A stretch of DNA of 5,337 nucleotides, taken from positions 1 through 5,337 of the forward strand of contig JAKADF010000279.1 in the NCBI GenBank assembly GCA_021820805.1, in the 5' to 3' direction. The translations under genes and the position numbers were made by a program. Below are positions 1 through 5,337 of the stretch, in pieces. Origin of the DNA: Bacillota bacterium. GTDB lineage: Bacteria > Bacillota > Bacilli > Alicyclobacillales > Alicyclobacillaceae. The notes under the pieces are model-generated. The model was not told the DNA's origin. It worked only from the letters and a program-made list of their open reading frames with translations, and did no database searches. Positions within the stretch are counted from its first letter, which is position 1, and every line of letters starts with the position of its first letter.

Positions 1-592
1 GTTCTTGCTTTGTGCGAATTCGGTTGCGTTTCCAGTCAAATAGTATACGGTCAATATATTTAAAACTATATTTATTCGCAAGAACAGCTTCTCTTAACGC
101 TTCTGTTAACATCCACTCTGGATGTTTGTCCATTTCCAGCCATTGTCGAATCTGGTCGTATTCAAGTCCAGAAAGGGGTCTCCCAAACTCTTCCTCAAAT
201 AAAGTAACCGGGTCTTTGTGCCACTCTCGTATTCCAGATCGTTTCGTATCTTTTCCTCGGATTTGATTCCAAAGAGGGCGTAAATCATAGTAATTACTGT
301 GCGTTCCTTGTTCATCCAGTCGTTCACCTATTGCAAGAAAGCCAGAACGCAGAAGCCTGTCAATATGACTCATGACATCATGAAGGGGCATCCCGCATAA
401 GTTTGCAATTTCCTGAGCAGACAAGTCTGTGGTGTGCCTTATTTGACTCGCACCCAGAATTTGAACTAAAATGAGAAACTCCTCTGAACTAAGCCCTAGT
501 GTCGAAAATTTTTCAAGAAAAATATACGGGAGAGACAAGAATGACCCGCCGAGCAACTCAACAAATGCTTCTTCCCGTTCAGACGGTTTCAC
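1..592 (-). CDS. dnaD: DnaD replication initiation/primosome protein, C-terminus cut by window edge
   Basis: A frame open from a GTG at 592 to the left edge gives 197 residues without a stop; the end of the gene lies outside the window. DnaD works with DnaB and DnaI in loading the replicative helicase at oriC and at restart sites in Firmicutes (family knowledge). Residues 1-110 fit the N-terminal winged-helix oligomerisation domain (LSAQEIANLCGMPLHDVMSH lies at 57-76). Residues about 128-190 fit the DnaB_2/DDBH2 DNA-binding domain: FEEEFGRPLSGLEYDQIRQW at 132-151, then YIDRILFDW at 179-187, which carries the YxxxIxxxW signature. B. subtilis DnaD is about 232 residues, so roughly 35 or more are missing. 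The GTG start is chosen because GGGAGG sits 7 bases upstream. It follows asnS as in B. subtilis but has its own promoter, with a terminator between the two genes. Other forward and reverse frames here are shadows. Confidence 0.93.
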   Translation of the reverse strand, partial: MKPSEREEAFVELLGGSFLSLPYIFLEKFSTLGLSSEEFLILVQILGASQIRHTTDLSAQEIANLCGMPLHDVMSHIDRLLRSGFLAIGERLDEQGTHSNYYDLRPLWNQIRGKDTKRSGIREWHKDPVTLFEEEFGRPLSGLEYDQIRQWLEMDKHPEWMLTEALREAVLANKYSFKYIDRILFDWKRNRIRTKQE

Positions 593-599
593 GAGTTTC

Positions 600-605
600 C
601 CTCCC
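600..605 (-). promoter_or_regulatory. dnaD ribosome binding site
   Basis: GGGAGG on the minus strand, 7 bases before the GTG at 590-592. It fixes a GTG as the dnaD start, since no ATG lies nearby in frame. Confidence 0.8.
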
Positions 606-619
606 AACAATTCGATACC

Positions 620-648
620 AGTATAGCATGACCAAAGCTGATTGAATA
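620..648 (-). promoter_or_regulatory. dnaD promoter, extended -10 type
   Basis: On the minus strand a TATACT -10 (620-625) is preceded by TGC (626-628), giving an extended -10. The best -35 at 17 bp spacing is TATTCA (643-648), only 3 of 6 to consensus, as is common when the extended -10 is present. Transcription would start near 613, leaving a leader of about 20 bases that contains the ribosome binding site. It lies just downstream of the asnS terminator, so dnaD can be transcribed alone. Confidence 0.6.
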
Positions 649-664
649 TAAATCTAATAGACTG

Positions 665-693
665 AAAACACCCGCAATCATAGATTACGGGTG
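665..693 (-). terminator. Intrinsic terminator after asnS
   Basis: An inverted repeat has 11-base arms at 669-679 and 683-693 with a 3-base loop. In the minus-strand RNA all 11 pairs form, one of them a U-G wobble; read on the plus strand the same position is a C-A mismatch, so the structure favours the minus strand. The 3' side is followed by UUUUC (665-668 and on), a short U-tract. It ends the asnS transcript 37 bases after the stop codon. The short U-run makes partial readthrough into dnaD possible. Confidence 0.7.
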
Positions 694-729
694 CCAGCTT
701 TCTAAATTAAAGGTGGTACTAATCCATGT

Positions 730-2025
730 TTATGGATACAATCGATATAACATTCTCGGGAACGCGGATGCTTCTCTAACATGTTCTAAACCGCAAATCC
801 AAGCGACTGTTCTTTCAAGTCCAATTCCAAATCCGGAATGCGGAACGGATCCAAATTTGCGTAAATCCAAATACCAGCCATAGGTATCTTCAGGCAAGTT
901 ATGCTCCTCAAACCGTTTCCTCAGCAAGGCATAATCGTGAATACGTTGGCTGCCTCCTACGATTTCGCCGTATCCTTCTGGAGCGAGCATATCTGCACAA
1001 AGTACAACCTCGGGTCTGTTAGGGTCTGGTTGCATATAAAATGCTTTTATTGTAGTTGGATACCGCTCAATAAAGACTGGCTTATCATATTGCTCGGCTA
1101 TTGCCGTTTCATCCGGGGCACCGAAATCATCGCCCCATTTAATGTCCCGGCCGTTGTCTTGTAAAAATTTGATTGCCTCATCATAGCTGATACGCGGGAA
1201 AGGAGCCTGTACCTTCTGTAGTATTGATATATCTCGGCCAATTGTTTGCAGTTCATGTTTACAATGATTTAAAACATGTGAAACGACATGAGAAACAAAT
1301 TGCTCTTGCAGCGCCAAATTATCATCATGTTCGTAGTAAGCCATTTCTGGCTCAATCATCCAAAATTCTATGAGATGGCGTCTAGTCTTTGATTTTTCTG
1401 CACGGAAAGCTGGCCCCATGGAATAGGCTTTTCCGAGGGACATAGCCGCCGCTTCCATATACATTTGCCCGCTTTGCGTTAAGTACGCATCTTCGTCAAA
1501 GTACTTTGTATTAAACAATTCTGTCGTACCTTCGCAAGAAGAAGGAGTCAAAATTGGCGGATCAACACGGGTGAAACCATCATTGTCAAGAAAATCCGAC
1601 ATTGCCCGAAGAATTTCTGCACGAATCTTTAAAATGGCTCGTTGCCTAGGTGTTCGAATCCATAAGTGTCGGTGATCGAGTAAGAAATCGACACCATGTT
1701 CCTTTAAAGTAATTGGATAATCCACGGAGTCACTTACTTGTTCTACATTTGTTACTGTTAGCTCATAACCAGTTTGTGAACGGGAATCAACGCGTACAAC
1801 GCCAGTTACCCGAACAGATGATTCCTGCGTTAACCCTTGGCATGCCGAAAATATTTCTTCTCCAACCTCGCTTTTTACAGCAACACATTGAATTAATCCT
1901 GTGCCGTCTCGAACTTGGAGAAACTGGATCTTACCGCTGGAGCGTTTATTATATAACCAACCTCTAAGTTCGACTGTTTGACCAACATAATTACCAACTT
2001 TGTTAATCGTTGTTAAATCACTCAC
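730..2025 (-). CDS. asnS: Asparaginyl-tRNA synthetase, class IIb
   Basis: This cytoplasmic enzyme joins asparagine to tRNA-Asn using ATP. The 431-residue product matches the usual length (B. subtilis AsnS is 430). An OB-fold anticodon-binding domain occupies about residues 16-100 ([20 protein letters not shown] at 18-37). The class II core follows: motif 1 around [18 protein letters not shown] (154-171), motif 2 at [16 protein letters not shown] (207-222), and motif 3 at [12 protein letters not shown] (398-409) with Arg405. The end, [10 protein letters not shown], is typical of AsnRS. An ATG seven codons further up (2044-2046) stays in frame, but its first codons are themselves the ribosome binding site, so GTG at 2023-2025 is the real start. 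The gene has its own promoter and terminator and shows no T-box leader. AspRS is excluded by the close overall match to bacterial AsnRS. Confidence 0.97.
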   Translation of the reverse strand: MSDLTTINKVGNYVGQTVELRGWLYNKRSSGKIQFLQVRDGTGLIQCVAVKSEVGEEIFSACQGLTQESSVRVTGVVRVDSRSQTGYELTVTNVEQVSDSVDYPITLKEHGVDFLLDHRHLWIRTPRQRAILKIRAEILRAMSDFLDNDGFTRVDPPILTPSSCEGTTELFNTKYFDEDAYLTQSGQMYMEAAAMSLGKAYSMGPAFRAEKSKTRRHLIEFWMIEPEMAYYEHDDNLALQEQFVSHVVSHVLNHCKHELQTIGRDISILQKVQAPFPRISYDEAIKFLQDNGRDIKWGDDFGAPDETAIAEQYDKPVFIERYPTTIKAFYMQPDPNRPEVVLCADMLAPEGYGEIVGGSQRIHDYALLRKRFEEHNLPEDTYGWYLDLRKFGSVPHSGFGIGLERTVAWICGLEHVREASAFPRMLYRLYP

Positions 2026-2030
2026 GCAAT

Positions 2031-2037
2031 TACCTCC
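2031..2037 (-). promoter_or_regulatory. asnS ribosome binding site that decides the start
   Basis: GGAGGTA on the minus strand, with GGAGG ending 7 bases before the GTG at 2023-2025. The longer reading from ATG 2044-2046 would translate this site as Leu-Gly-Gly-Asn, so that start is very unlikely. Confidence 0.88.
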
Positions 2038-2088
2038 AAGGCTCAAAATCGCCTATATCTCATCATCTCTATGATATCTTCTTTTGGG

Positions 2089-2116
2089 ATTATAGCAAAA
2101 TCTAAAGCAACATCAA
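2089..2116 (-). promoter_or_regulatory. asnS promoter, SigA-like with extended -10
   Basis: On the minus strand a perfect TATAAT (2089-2094) is preceded by TGC (2095-2097). A -35 of TTGATG (2111-2116, 4 of 6 to TTGACA) lies 16 bp upstream. The start would be near 2082, giving a leader of about 57 bases, too short for a T-box riboswitch. The -35 overlaps the tail of the preceding terminator. Confidence 0.75.
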
Positions 2117-2152
2117 GAAAGCCACACTCGTTTGTACGCGAGGTGTGGCTTT
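2111..2152 (-). terminator. Intrinsic terminator after the FtsH-like gene
   Basis: Arms at 2118-2130 and 2139-2152 pair over 13 bp with one bulged base and an 8-base loop (2131-2138). On the minus strand the stem ends in GUGUGGC followed by UUUCUUGAUG, an interrupted U-tract. It starts 21 bases after the stop at 2174. It separates the protease transcript from asnS, whose -35 box lies directly in the terminator tail. Confidence 0.82.
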
Positions 2153-2173
2153 AGTTACATATCATGTGAGAAT

Positions 2174-3706
2174 TTAGATTGTTGCAGGGACAGAACCATC
2201 TATCGAGCCAGACATTGCAGATACAAAAGCGGTGTCAAGATGCAGGATGGAGTCTAACCAATTACGGAATTCAGTACCATCAATGCTCTCTTCATCAACA
2301 ATATGTCCCGCAAACCGAGCTATATCAGCCTTAAATGGTTCCAGAATTGTACGTGTTTCTTTTTCTTGTTCTGCCAGAATATGACGCACCTCAGTGTCAA
2401 GAACACTTTCTGGCAAGTGTTCTTCATCAACAATGCCGATTCGAGATAAACCACAAGTTACCATAGTCCTGGCTAAGTGCGATGCTTGCACGAAGTCATT
2501 TTGAGCTCCTGTACTCCGGTTCCCATAGTGTAATTCTTCAGCAAGACATCCAGCCAGCGCAACATTTATTTGTTGTCTTAGATGGTCAATTGTGTACAGG
2601 TATCTATCCGATTCTGGAATTTGTCTTACGAATCCAAGTGCGTTTCCCCGAGGTGCAATTGTGATATGGGATACGCTTTTTGGCTTCATTAACTCACTAA
2701 TAATCGCATGGCCAAGTTCATGAACGGCAACACGCTGCAGTTCATCATCAGACGGGCGGCGGCCTGTCTTTTCACCCATCAGTACTTTATCTACTGAATC
2801 TCGAAACATCTCTTGGTCGATTTGTTTCGCGTCTTTTCGTAATGCAATAATCGCAGCTTCATTCATAAGCGACTCAAGCTGTGCTCCAGAGAAACCGAAT
2901 GTCTCACGTGCTATATGCTCTAAATTAACGGTTTTCTCCAGTGGCTTATCTTTCGCCAAAATTTTCAAGATATGCAATCTGCCTTCTTTATCAGGGAAGT
3001 CGACTTTAATTTGTCTATCAAACCGTCCTGGTCGAAGAAGCGCAGAATCCAATATGTCAGGTCTGTTCGTCGCTGCCATTACTAGTACCAGCGGTGATTG
3101 CGTTGTACTCATTCCGTCCATTTCGGTTAATAACTGATTAAGAGTTTGGTCATATTCTTGGTGACTAAACTGACCACGTTTTCCGCCTACAACATCGATT
3201 TCATCGATGAAAATGATGGCACTGTCTTTATTTTCTTTTTTTGCATTTGCACGTGCACGCCGAAATAAATCACGAACGCGTTGGGCTCCGACGCCAACGT
3301 ACATTTCTACAAACTCACTTCCTGAAGCAGAAAGAAAGACAGAATCCGTATAAGTTGCGGCTGCTTTTGCCATTAATGTTTTACCTGTTCCGGGCGGTCC
3401 AGTCAGCAAAATACCCTTGAGCGGTCTAATGCCTAAAGATTTGATGCGATCACGGTACCGAAGGAAATCAAGAGCCTCCATAAGTTCTCGTTTTGCATGC
3501 TCTTGACCGCCTATTTGTTCGAATGAGACTTTATGTTTTACTGGCGGAGAGTTTGTTGCGCTAACAGCTGTAGACCTTTTCCCCATCATGACCCACAGAA
3601 AACCTGATAGAGCAGCTAGAATGATAAATGGCATGATATTTATTTTTAACACTGCCAAAAAAATGAGCACTGCAGCACCAATACCTATTAGCCATTCTTT
3701 TATCAA
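2174..3706 (-). CDS. FtsH-like membrane AAA+/M41 zinc protease without extracytoplasmic domain
   Basis: 510 residues, predicted to be an ATP-dependent membrane protease. Two hydrophobic segments (about 5-20 and 24-41) are joined by a few residues around KIN, with Lys/Arg after the second: a tight hairpin replacing the TM1-loop-TM2 of FtsH. The AAA+ domain has Walker A GPPGTGKT (103-110), pore loop MYVG (135-138), Walker B IIFIDEID (164-171), sensor Asn214, and the second-region-of-homology arginines Arg228 and Arg231 in GRFDR. The M41 domain has HELGH (329-333) and the third zinc ligand Asp404 in STGAQND, so it should be active. The helical C-terminus (440-488) is present but the usual long tail is missing; E. 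coli FtsH has about 644 residues. The TTG start has GGAGG 9 bases upstream, and its codon overlaps the stop of the preceding gene (TTGA). It is probably a paralogue beside a normal ftsH elsewhere, not the main FtsH; I give no symbol for that reason. Confidence 0.9.
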   Translation of the reverse strand: MIKEWLIGIGAAVLIFLAVLKINIMPFIILAALSGFLWVMMGKRSTAVSATNSPPVKHKVSFEQIGGQEHAKRELMEALDFLRYRDRIKSLGIRPLKGILLTGPPGTGKTLMAKAAATYTDSVFLSASGSEFVEMYVGVGAQRVRDLFRRARANAKKENKDSAIIFIDEIDVVGGKRGQFSHQEYDQTLNQLLTEMDGMSTTQSPLVLVMAATNRPDILDSALLRPGRFDRQIKVDFPDKEGRLHILKILAKDKPLEKTVNLEHIARETFGFSGAQLESLMNEAAIIALRKDAKQIDQEMFRDSVDKVLMGEKTGRRPSDDELQRVAVHELGHAIISELMKPKSVSHITIAPRGNALGFVRQIPESDRYLYTIDHLRQQINVALAGCLAEELHYGNRSTGAQNDFVQASHLARTMVTCGLSRIGIVDEEHLPESVLDTEVRHILAEQEKETRTILEPFKADIARFAGHIVDEESIDGTEFRNWLDSILHLDTAFVSAMSGSIDGSVPATI

Positions 3707-4239
3707 GAGGCTACACCTCCTCCTTGATGTATGGAATATGGAACGACATCGTAAAGATAATTATTGCCTTTTGAAAACTGGATGAAAATATCATGTTGGC
3801 TCATCGTAACACGTGCGTCGATATGGTCAGCTTTAGCTTTCTGTTCAATGTTCGAAATCATTTGGGTATAGTTTTCTTTCGCTATTCCTTCAAAAAGAGA
3901 CGGTGTGTAGGATTCATAAGCAGAATCCAAACTCCAATCTCTATGATCTAAAAGTGTAATGGAAACCGATGAACCAAGCGTTTCTTCAGTGACAGCGACA
4001 ATTTTAGCGTAAGTGGTTTGCAAATCCCCGTTTTGCAATTTAGAAACAGGACCTAATTGTATTGTGACTTGATTTGCTCCAGTGTCCACATGCGCAGATT
4101 CAACGCCGGGAACCTCGGCAAGTTTGGACTGCAGAGGGTTAAGCAGGTCGAAGTGCTGATACGCTTGCCACCCGCCTATGAGTGCAGCGAGCGTAACAAC
4201 AACGATGAAGAAAATTGGAACGAGGCGGATACGTGTCAA
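3703..4239 (-). CDS. Membrane-anchored protein of unknown function, coupled to the FtsH-like protease
   Basis: I do not recognise this 178-residue protein. Arg3 and Arg5 precede one strongly hydrophobic segment (about 7-24) with no lipobox Cys and no clear signal-peptidase site, so the N-terminus is probably inside and about 150 residues outside. The outer part seems to hold two related helix-strand-strand units: KLAEVPGVESAHV followed by VTIQL (39-62), and KAKADHIDARV followed by IFIQF (134-155). This is compatible with a small alpha/beta fold. The TTG start (4237-4239) has GGAGG 9 bases upstream; the ATG at 4244-4246 is in another frame and only 2 bases from that site. Its TGA stop overlaps the TTG of the protease gene, so the two are translationally coupled. 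A promoter lies just upstream. Inference: an adaptor, regulator or outer domain for the protease. The function is unproven. Confidence 0.8.
   Translation of the reverse strand: MTRIRLVPIFFIVVVTLAALIGGWQAYQHFDLLNPLQSKLAEVPGVESAHVDTGANQVTIQLGPVSKLQNGDLQTTYAKIVAVTEETLGSSVSITLLDHRDWSLDSAYESYTPSLFEGIAKENYTQMISNIEQKAKADHIDARVTMSQHDIFIQFSKGNNYLYDVVPYSIHQGGGVAS
3714..3720 (-). promoter_or_regulatory. Ribosome binding site of the FtsH-like gene
   Basis: GGAGGTG on the minus strand inside the last codons of the 178-residue gene, with GGAGG 9 bases before TTG 3704-3706. It supports the TTG start; the next in-frame ATG (Met25) would cut away the first membrane segment. Confidence 0.8.
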
Positions 4240-4248
4240 TAAACATCG

Positions 4249-4253
4249 CCTCC
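4249..4253 (-). promoter_or_regulatory. Ribosome binding site of the 178-residue gene
   Basis: GGAGG on the minus strand (within AGGAGGCG), 9 bases before TTG 4237-4239 but only 2 bases before the out-of-frame ATG at 4244-4246. It therefore selects the TTG. Confidence 0.78.
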
Positions 4254-4276
4254 TGTCTGGTCATTTAACAGTATCT

Positions 4277-4305
4277 AGTATAGCACGGCCAGGCAGAAGT
4301 GCTTA
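4277..4305 (-). promoter_or_regulatory. Promoter of the membrane protein/FtsH-like unit, extended -10 type
   Basis: On the minus strand TATACT (4277-4282) is preceded by TGC (4283-4285). At 17 bp spacing the -35 is TAAGCA (4300-4305), 3 of 6 to consensus. Transcription would start near 4270, about 30 bases before the TTG start. No terminator is visible between ypmB and this promoter, so readthrough from upstream could add to its output. Confidence 0.6.
4282..4303. repeat. Small inverted repeat across the promoter (possible operator)
   Basis: AGCAC (4282-4286) and GTGCT (4299-4303) form 5-base inverted arms, 12 bases apart. One arm touches the -10 and the other overlaps the -35 of the promoter for the membrane protein/protease unit. 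The position suits a regulator site, but 5-base arms can arise by chance. Confidence 0.25.
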
Positions 4306-4319
4306 CAGTACATATTTCC

Positions 4320-4826
4320 TTAAGAGTAAACAGGTTGCCAGATGACTGTGCCAGTATAAGCATCGAGATATAAATATTCATTCTTGTTCCCAACAGAACC
4401 ATAAACTTCCCATACAACTTTTGATTTTGTGTTGAACAAAGCAGTTGTGGCATAGTTAAGATACCCTAAATGTGCAGATATAACCTTCAAATGATTTATG
4501 CTCATAACTTTTGTTTTAATCTGCTTGCTTGTTAGAATTCCGTCTGCAAGAACTGATGTAACCGTGAACGGTGTTCCAGATAGAAACGCAAACCATCTAC
4601 GACCAAAAGTGTCAATTCCGGAAAACACCTCTTCATCTCCAGAACCCGTAAATACATCATGGGTCTGAAGATGATCGATTGGTGTATGGTTTAATGCATA
4701 TTGTGCTGCTGTGCCTTCATATTCCCATTCGGTGGATATATTCTTCCATACGGCAACAGTCAGCGCTCCTGCAGATAAAACAACCACGGAAAGAAGTATT
4801 GTAGTCCACACTTTCCAAGTTTTCAT
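4320..4826 (-). CDS. ypmB: YpmB-like membrane-anchored protein (DUF5590/PepSY-like)
   Basis: 168 residues. A hydrophobic segment at about 9-27 behind two lysines (Lys2, Lys5) anchors the N-terminus, with the rest predicted outside the membrane. The C-terminal part (about 95-165) has the PepSY-like pattern ending in VVWEVYG (137-143) and YLYLDAYTGTVIW (151-163). B. subtilis YpmB is about the same length and shows the same layout. The function is unknown; PepSY-type domains are often seen in proteins that modulate peptidases. The ATG start overlaps the ypmA stop (ATGA), and no Shine-Dalgarno sequence precedes it, so translation probably depends on ypmA. The assignment rests on length, topology, the C-terminal motif and position after ypmA; the N-terminal half is not strongly conserved. 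Confidence 0.85.
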   Translation of the reverse strand: MKTWKVWTTILLSVVVLSAGALTVAVWKNISTEWEYEGTAAQYALNHTPIDHLQTHDVFTGSGDEEVFSGIDTFGRRWFAFLSGTPFTVTSVLADGILTSKQIKTKVMSINHLKVISAHLGYLNYATTALFNTKSKVVWEVYGSVGNKNEYLYLDAYTGTVIWQPVYS

Positions 4827-5020
4827 ACAGGCGTAGAGGCTCGATATAGTGTAATTACCATTTTCCCCTCTGCTTCCTCGCTTTTTGACAGACCGAAAAC
4901 AACATCTTTGTCCTTTAAGTTACGATTTAGAAAATCTACAAGTGTATACAAATCTTCCGTAGCAGTACATAAATGTGTTGCTATAATATTCAATCGAAAG
5001 TCCACTATTTCACCGTCCAT
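4823..5020 (-). CDS. ypmA: YpmA-like small conserved protein (DUF4264)
   Basis: 65 residues from the outer ATG. The core EDLYTLVDFLNRNLKDKD (22-39) followed by VVFGLS (40-45), and the end TLYRA, match the small Bacillus YpmA protein, whose role is unknown. It is soluble with no signal or membrane segment. The start is uncertain: the ATG at 5018-5020 has no ribosome binding site, while an in-frame GTG at 5003-5005 is preceded by GGTGA 4 bases away and would give a 60-residue protein closer to the B. subtilis length as I remember it. The outer ATG is given as the limit. It lies 28 bases after surE with no visible promoter or terminator between, so it is probably cotranscribed with surE, and its stop overlaps the ypmB start. 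Confidence 0.87.
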   Translation of the reverse strand: MDGEIVDFRLNIIATHLCTATEDLYTLVDFLNRNLKDKDVVFGLSKSEEAEGKMVITLYRASTPV

Positions 5021-5048
5021 CGTACAACTGAAAATAATTCAATTAAGG

Positions 5049-5337
5049 TTATAACCATGCTTTAAGACTATCAAGGAATGAATCGTTTGTAAAACGATAC
5101 CGCAAAGGAGTAATGCTGATTTCTCCTCGCCTGAGTGCCAAAACATCAGTTTCATCCCCGCCTAATTCCTCTAACTCTTCCCCGCTGTACAAGTAGCTGA
5201 CTTTCCCTGACTCATCCGTTTGTTCCTTAAAGTTATTCGTAAATCCTCGTGCACCAAGTTCAGTTGCTTTCCATTTTGCATTCTCAATATTTTCTGGAGG
5301 AAAATTCACGTTTAAAAAAGTGTCAGATGGAAAACTC
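5049..5337 (-). CDS. surE: SurE 5'/3'-nucleotidase, C-terminal part only
   Basis: The frame is open from the right edge to TAA at 5049-5051, giving the last 95 residues; the N-terminal part with the metal-binding Asp-Asp lies outside the window. SurE removes phosphate from nucleoside 5'- and 3'-monophosphates and is a cytoplasmic, metal-dependent enzyme (family knowledge). The visible part starts with SFPSDTFLNVNFP, the conserved LNVNxP strand of SurE. It also has DETDVLALRRGEISITPLR near the end, matching the family's TDxxALxxGxxSITPL block, and then the usual short final helix. SurE proteins have about 250 residues, so roughly 150 are missing. The apparent methionine start at 5307-5309 is really the GTG of an internal valine (LNV). 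Confidence 0.9.
   Translation of the reverse strand, partial: SFPSDTFLNVNFPPENIENAKWKATELGARGFTNNFKEQTDESGKVSYLYSGEELEELGGDETDVLALRRGEISITPLRYRFTNDSFLDSLKAWL

Noticed and set aside
106..327. 73-residue minus-strand frame
   Set aside because: It is out of frame inside dnaD, which reads without break from 592 to the left edge with clear DnaD motifs.
711..720. AGGTGGTACT on the plus strand, resembling a T-box core (GGTGGTACC)
   Set aside because: It is on the wrong strand and at the 3' end of asnS, with no following terminator and no sense gene downstream, so it is probably a chance match.
722..737. Perfect 6-base palindrome ATCCAT-GTTT-ATGGAT over the asnS stop codon
   Set aside because: Short, AT-rich and partly coding; the true terminator lies downstream at 665-693.
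901..1164. 87-residue plus-strand frame, and a similar one at 1713-1967
   Set aside because: Antisense to conserved asnS codons, with no ribosome binding site or recognisable protein features.
2051..2080. Weak inverted repeats (ATATC/GATAT, ATCAT/ATGAT) in the asnS leader
   Set aside because: AT-rich 5-base arms in a short leader; no support for a riboswitch or attenuator.
3588..3785. Plus-strand frame across the junction of the protease and membrane protein genes
   Set aside because: Antisense to both coupled genes; the hydrophobic stretch only mirrors the membrane-helix codons. The other plus-strand frames (12-266, 2482-2664, 4057-4242) are shadows as well.
4244..4246. ATG as a start for the 178-residue gene
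   Set aside because: It is in a different frame and only 2 bases from GGAGG; the TTG at 4237-4239 has correct spacing.
4265..4453. 62-residue minus-strand frame overlapping the ypmB 3' end and the promoter
   Set aside because: Out of frame with ypmB, covers promoter elements and has no ribosome binding site.

Overview
The window looks like a piece of a Bacillales (Firmicutes) chromosome. The evidence is a dnaD gene (a primosome protein confined to low-GC Gram-positives), a ypmA-ypmB pair followed on the same strand by asnS and dnaD, and strong GGAGG ribosome binding sites. Base composition is moderately AT-rich by eye. The gene mix (surE before ypmA, no aspB, a short second FtsH) would fit an Alicyclobacillus-like lineage, but that is only a guess. 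No mobile element, CRISPR array, tRNA or rRNA is visible.

All seven genes lie on the minus strand, so they are transcribed from high to low coordinates. From the right edge they are: the C-terminal part of surE (cut by the window edge); ypmA and ypmB, overlapping by ATGA; a promoter; a 178-residue membrane-anchored protein of unknown function; a 510-residue FtsH-like AAA+/M41 zinc protease whose TTG start overlaps the previous stop; a terminator and promoter; asnS (asparaginyl-tRNA synthetase, GTG start); a second terminator and promoter; and dnaD (GTG start), cut by the left edge. The plus strand holds only antisense shadows.

In Bacillus subtilis the corresponding order, from memory, is dinG-ypmA-ypmB-aspB-asnS-dnaD-nth. 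Here the aspB position is taken by the two-gene unit (membrane protein plus FtsH-like protease), which has its own extended -10 promoter and its own terminator. The protease keeps every catalytic residue I can check. It lacks the extracytoplasmic domain normal for FtsH and has only a tight two-helix membrane hairpin. The coupled upstream protein has one membrane helix and about 150 residues predicted outside the cell. A reasonable inference is that the two form a membrane proteolysis module in which the small protein supplies the missing outer domain. This pair is the most interesting content of the window.

The other genes are housekeeping: asnS charges tRNA-Asn, DnaD acts in replication restart and initiation, SurE is a nucleotidase/phosphatase, and YpmA and YpmB are conserved proteins without firm function. 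Three promoters share the extended -10 core TGCTATA(A/C)T, and at least four of the six visible starts are GTG or TTG.
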